From Lunularia cruciata (Eukaryota; Streptophyta; Marchantiopsida; Lunulariales; Lunulariaceae): a DNA stretch of 64,000 bases. This document shows, piece by piece, positions 60,370-64,000 of this stretch. Position numbers and translations under genes: made by a program. The notes under the pieces were generated by a model. The model made no database searches, was not told where the DNA came from, and worked only from the letters and a program-made list of their open reading frames with translations. The stretch covers positions 65,104,944 to 65,168,943 of the forward strand of contig OX419755.1 in NCBI GenBank assembly GCA_948567375.1. The letters run 5' to 3'. Numbering within the stretch: position 1 is the first letter of the stretch; each line of letters begins with the position of its first letter.

Positions 60370-63300
60370 GATGATATCCTCATCACTAGTGAAGCTTCAA
60401 ACTCCTAGATGGCCAATCATGCATACAAGAGATGAGAAAGAGGTGATGAAATGGATATCCTTTCCAAAGGACTTTGTACTCTGTATGTTGTTGATGGCCT
60501 CGTTGAATGTGTTGATGTGCAAAGATACAATCAACTTTGTACTCCTCATGATCATTGATAGGGACAAGAGGAGAGGGAGGTTGACTTAAGAGGAAAAAGA
60601 AGATGGGTTAGGAACAAAGGGTTTCATCTTGGAACATGAAAGACAGGATGGATGTGCATATAGCAAGGCAAGGCAAGTTGATAAGCAACAACAGAGACAA
60701 TTTAGGTGAGATCAAAGGATACTATCCAATTAGAGGCAATTTTACGAACTTGGGTATCAAGTGGGAGAGGAAGGTTATTGGATGAGAGCATGACCTTATC
60801 ACCAACTTAGAAGTTGAGATCACAATGATGGTGATCTGCATATTGTTTTTGTCGATTCTGAGCAACAAGGAGATGAGATTTGGCTTGTTGGATGGATTGG
60901 GAGATGGTGGTCAAGAAGGTGAAAGTATGAGGGACATGAGATGGAGAAGAAGCAAGAAGGGAATCTGGAACAAGTGGGTCTTGGCCAAAATTGAGAAAGA
61001 AATGAGAGAATCCGGTGCTTGCCTATTTAGAATTATTTTATGCAAACTCTGCAACTACAAGACATTCATCCCAATTGGCATGGTGAATGCTAATAAAGGC
61101 ACAAACTATATCTTCCAAAGTGTGATTTGCATGTTCAGTTTGTCCATCAGTTGAGTATGATAGGCCATGGACAAAGCAAGTTTGGTGCCAAGTATCTAGA
61201 AGAGTGCTTGCCAAAACTTTCCAATGAAGCAAGGATTATGGTCAAAGATGAGTACACATGGCATCCCATGATGCTTGAATACATTGTCAAAGTAGATTTG
61301 CACCAAGGTTGGAGCATGCACAATATCAACCATTGGTGCCAAATGGATTTGCTTACTAAGTTTATCCACAAACACCACAATTGTTGTGTGACCTTGCTTT
61401 GTCTTGGGCAAAGAGGTGATGAGATCTAATGTCACATGTTCCCAAAGAGTAGATGGAATGGGGAGTGGTTGAAGGAGTCCACTCAGTTTCTAGTTATTGG
61501 CCTTGTTGCATTGGCAACTCTCACATGATCAGACAAACTCCTAAACATCTCGTGCCATGTTGGGCCACCACCATTGGCGTTGGAGGGTACCCAAGGTCTT
61601 GTCCACACCCATGTGACCATTAATTAGTAAATCATGGGCTTCTTAAAGAAGCACAAGTCAAAGATCACCTTTGGCTAGAACATAGATCCGGTCCTCATAG
61701 AATAGAAGGCATTCCTTGAAGGAGAAGGTTTTGTACTCCTTATTGCATGCTATAAGATGACCATGTACCATCGAGGAGAAGGGATTGTAATACTCCGAGG
61801 ACAAGAGAAGAGAGAAAACACAGATTGCACACTCAAACATTCGATGCCCCAAGGGAGCACCTTCTCTTTATTATATAGACAAAGAGGATCTCCTCCAAGG
61901 AAGCTCCACCATAGGATTAGGGACATAGATAGGTGACATGTCAGCAAGCTCCACCCTTGGATTACTGACTTGGATGGGTGACCTGTCTGGTCTAGGTCCT
62001 ATCTGGTTGGTCAAACGAGCTTTGACCGGAGGGAATCTTTTAGGGAATCTTCTTGTAGGAATCTCAGAATCACATGAGTAAGGTACCATTGGAAAGCTCT
62101 CGACGAGACAAACCAGGGGGGAGGGAAGGCCAGCCTTTCCTCTGTTGGGGGGGGGGAGAATCTGCACATTTTCAAGGCCTAATTCATCCGTTTAGGCCTC
62201 CGAAATTGCCTTCAAAGATTTCAGGCATATTTCGGTTCCTACTCTATTAGTAGAAGTCCCCTTTTGGTGATACCTCTTTCTGATCTGTTTAGTCCATCAT
62301 GTGTAACATCCTTCCAGATGTTACCAAACCAATTCTCACCTTTAAATCATATGTCTAGCTATTGGTTCTAAGGTTCTCAAGTCTATTTCGGTTTCTGCCC
62401 TATTAGTAGAAGTACTCTTTTGGTGATACTTCTATCTGATCTATTTTGACCATCATGTATAACATCATTCTAGATGTTACTAAACCAAATTTCACATCTA
62501 GATCATATGGCTAACCCTTGGTATTACAGGGATCTTGTTGTAGAGATGACCAAAACTCATTTTGGATCTTGGAGTCGATTGATACCATCGTAATTGCTGT
62601 TGTGATAAGAGAAAGAGACTTCAAATCAGGTCTTCATGATAGGGCATCAAGGATGACATGGAACTGACATGGTTTGTACTCAAGTTTGATGTTAAACAAT
62701 TGGAGTTGCACCCTCCATCGATGATATCTACTCTTCATGTGTTCCAAGTGTAAGGTCTACAACAATGGTTTGTGATTAGTTCACATGATCACTTGTTTTC
62801 CTAAGAGGTAATACCTCCATACCTTGGTGGCATATACCATTACAAGTTGTTCCTGATCTTGAGCAGAGTAATTTCTTTCAGCTGTTTTAGTCGGTGAGAC
62901 ACAAAGACAATGGAATGTAGTCCATTTGGGAATTCTTGTTGCAACACGGCTCTAATTGCAAAGTTAGAAGCATCAAAATCAACCACACAAGGTAGCTAAG
63001 GATCATATGGTTGAAGAATGAGTCTTGAAGACACCATATGTTTCAACTTCTGGAATGCTTCTTTGTGCTTAGTGGTCCATTGAAAGCTCAAGTTCTTTCC
63101 CAAGAGGTCAGTCAATGGTGCAGCCACATGAGCATAATAGTGGATGAACAGTTGGTAAAAATTGGCCAATCTATTAATGCCCATACTTCTATAGCATCCT
63201 TCAAAGTAGGCCAATCAATAGTGGCTTTGATTTTCTCCTCTTCCATCTTGATTCCTTTCAATGAGATCTTGTGGCCCAAGAAGATAACTTCCTTCTTGGG

Positions 63301-64000
63301 CCAAAAGGCACACTTTGACTTTTGGCAATAAAATTTCCATTGTCGTAATCGTCTTAGGTCTTCTCACACGTGATTCACATGTTTTGCCTCTATCTTGTTA
63401 TAGATTAAGATATCATCCAAGAACACCACCACGTACCAATCCAATAGTCTATCCAACAACCAATGTATCTGATCCATGAAGACTATTGGAGCATTAGTGA
63501 GCCCAAAAGGTAGAGCTCTCCACTCAAAATGCACATACCTTGTGCAAAAGGTAAGCTTTTTCACATCCTCCCTATCAATGAGGATTTGCCAATAGCTATT
63601 GCAAAGATCCAACTTAGAGAAGTATCATGCTCCACTCAATTGATCAAGCAAATCATTGATCCAAGGCAAGGGATATGCATTCTTAATTGTTTGCTTATTG
63701 AGCCTATGGTAATCAATATAGAAATGAAGTCCTCCATCCTTCTTTGGAACAAATAGTACCGGTGCTCCCCAAGGAGAGGTATTATGTCATATGAAGTCCT
63801 TTTCCAACAACTCCATAAGTGTTATTTTCAACTCCTCCAACTCTTTTGGTGAGAGCCAATACATTGGTCTATTCACTAGAGTACTCCCTGGTAATAACTC
63901 AATCTTGAAGGGCATACCACGATCGGAGGGTAATCCCTTTGGCAAATCATCCAAAAACTCTTGAACTATCTGATCAACCATTGCTTGATGAGGCTCTTGG
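60370..64000 (-). pseudogene. Degenerate pol of gypsy A6
   Basis: Minus-strand pieces: RT linker 63981-63787 (FLDDLPKGLPSDRGMPFKIE-like), RT 63612-63364 with WRALPFGLTNAP and FLDDILIYN, connection 63214-62996, RNase H about 62990-62760, H2C2 region about 62570-61660 interrupted by the solo LTR, integrase 61435-61038 with LDLITSLPKTKQGH and a TDGQTEHANHTLED block, and a chromodomain remnant at about 60560-60395 read across frames. Stops and shifts are frequent. Nonfunctional. Confidence 0.85.
61786..62528 (-). mobile_element. Solo LTR of family B inside A6
   Basis: 743 bp from TGTAATACTCC to GTATTACA, flanked by the perfect duplication GGGAT (61781-61785 and 62529-62533). The host sequence continues uninterrupted across it when compared with A1 at about 12640. 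It arose by recombination between two LTRs of a full insertion. Confidence 0.95.

Larger units (their letters stand above)
59914..64000 (-). mobile_element. Ty3/gypsy chromovirus A6, runs past the window end
   Basis: The 3' LTR is at 59914-60350 and internal sequence follows on the minus strand in the same order as A1. The 5' LTR lies outside. A family B solo LTR interrupts it at 61786-62528. Confidence 0.9.

Overview
This is nuclear DNA of a land plant. Two intron-containing genes with short GT-AG introns (about 70-600 bp) sit in GC-balanced islands, separated by tens of kilobases of AT-rich, CpG-poor DNA packed with decayed, nested Ty3/gypsy LTR retrotransposons, a pogo-like DNA transposon, microsatellites and local duplications. 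The compact introns and TE-rich spacers would suit a bryophyte or another early-diverging plant, but I cannot fix the species.

Layout. 1-4.86 kb: gene island with one minus-strand gene (2778-3832, three exons) for a membrane-anchored LEA2/NDR1-HIN1-like protein. 4.86-7.92 kb: two diverged copies of a 1.3-1.7 kb repeat block with internal tandem repeats, the second carrying a 37-bp-arm hairpin. 8.04-8.40 kb: two long (TA)n arrays. 8786-16408: a pogo/Tigger-like element with TIRs and TA duplications, split by gypsy element A1 (10794-16333, minus strand, TSD AACTT). 16.4-19.1 kb: AT-rich, with a MITE-like inverted repeat. 19089-24396: gypsy element A2 (plus strand, TSD ATCTA). 24.4-34.8 kb: relics, namely a gag remnant and LTR with an Asp-tRNA-type primer site (family C), a reversed 5' fragment of family D, a solo LTR of family B and unassigned AT-rich DNA.

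34.84-42.78 kb: second gene island with an 11-exon TTI2-like gene (35759-39854, plus strand, 741 codons by my splice model). 43807-about 52560: gypsy family D element (plus strand) with degenerate gag-PR-RT-RH-IN, a PHD-finger-like tail, and an antisense tRNA-like segment near its 5' end. 52.6-64 kb: a nest. A fragment of family B (B') is split by complete chromovirus B4 (52946-59547, TSD TGGTG) and by element A6 (from 59914 past the window end); A6 in turn carries a family B solo LTR (61786-62528, TSD GGGAT).

The two genes have unrelated jobs (a cell-surface/stress LEA2 protein and a PIKK co-chaperone). The most interesting signals are a perfect six-unit heat-shock element in a family A LTR, suggesting heat-responsive retrotransposons; the PHD-like tail of family D; and the tRNA-like Pol III box pair kept at exact 44-nt spacing in both family D copies. 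Coordinates of TEs with matching TSDs are firm; other element edges are approximate.
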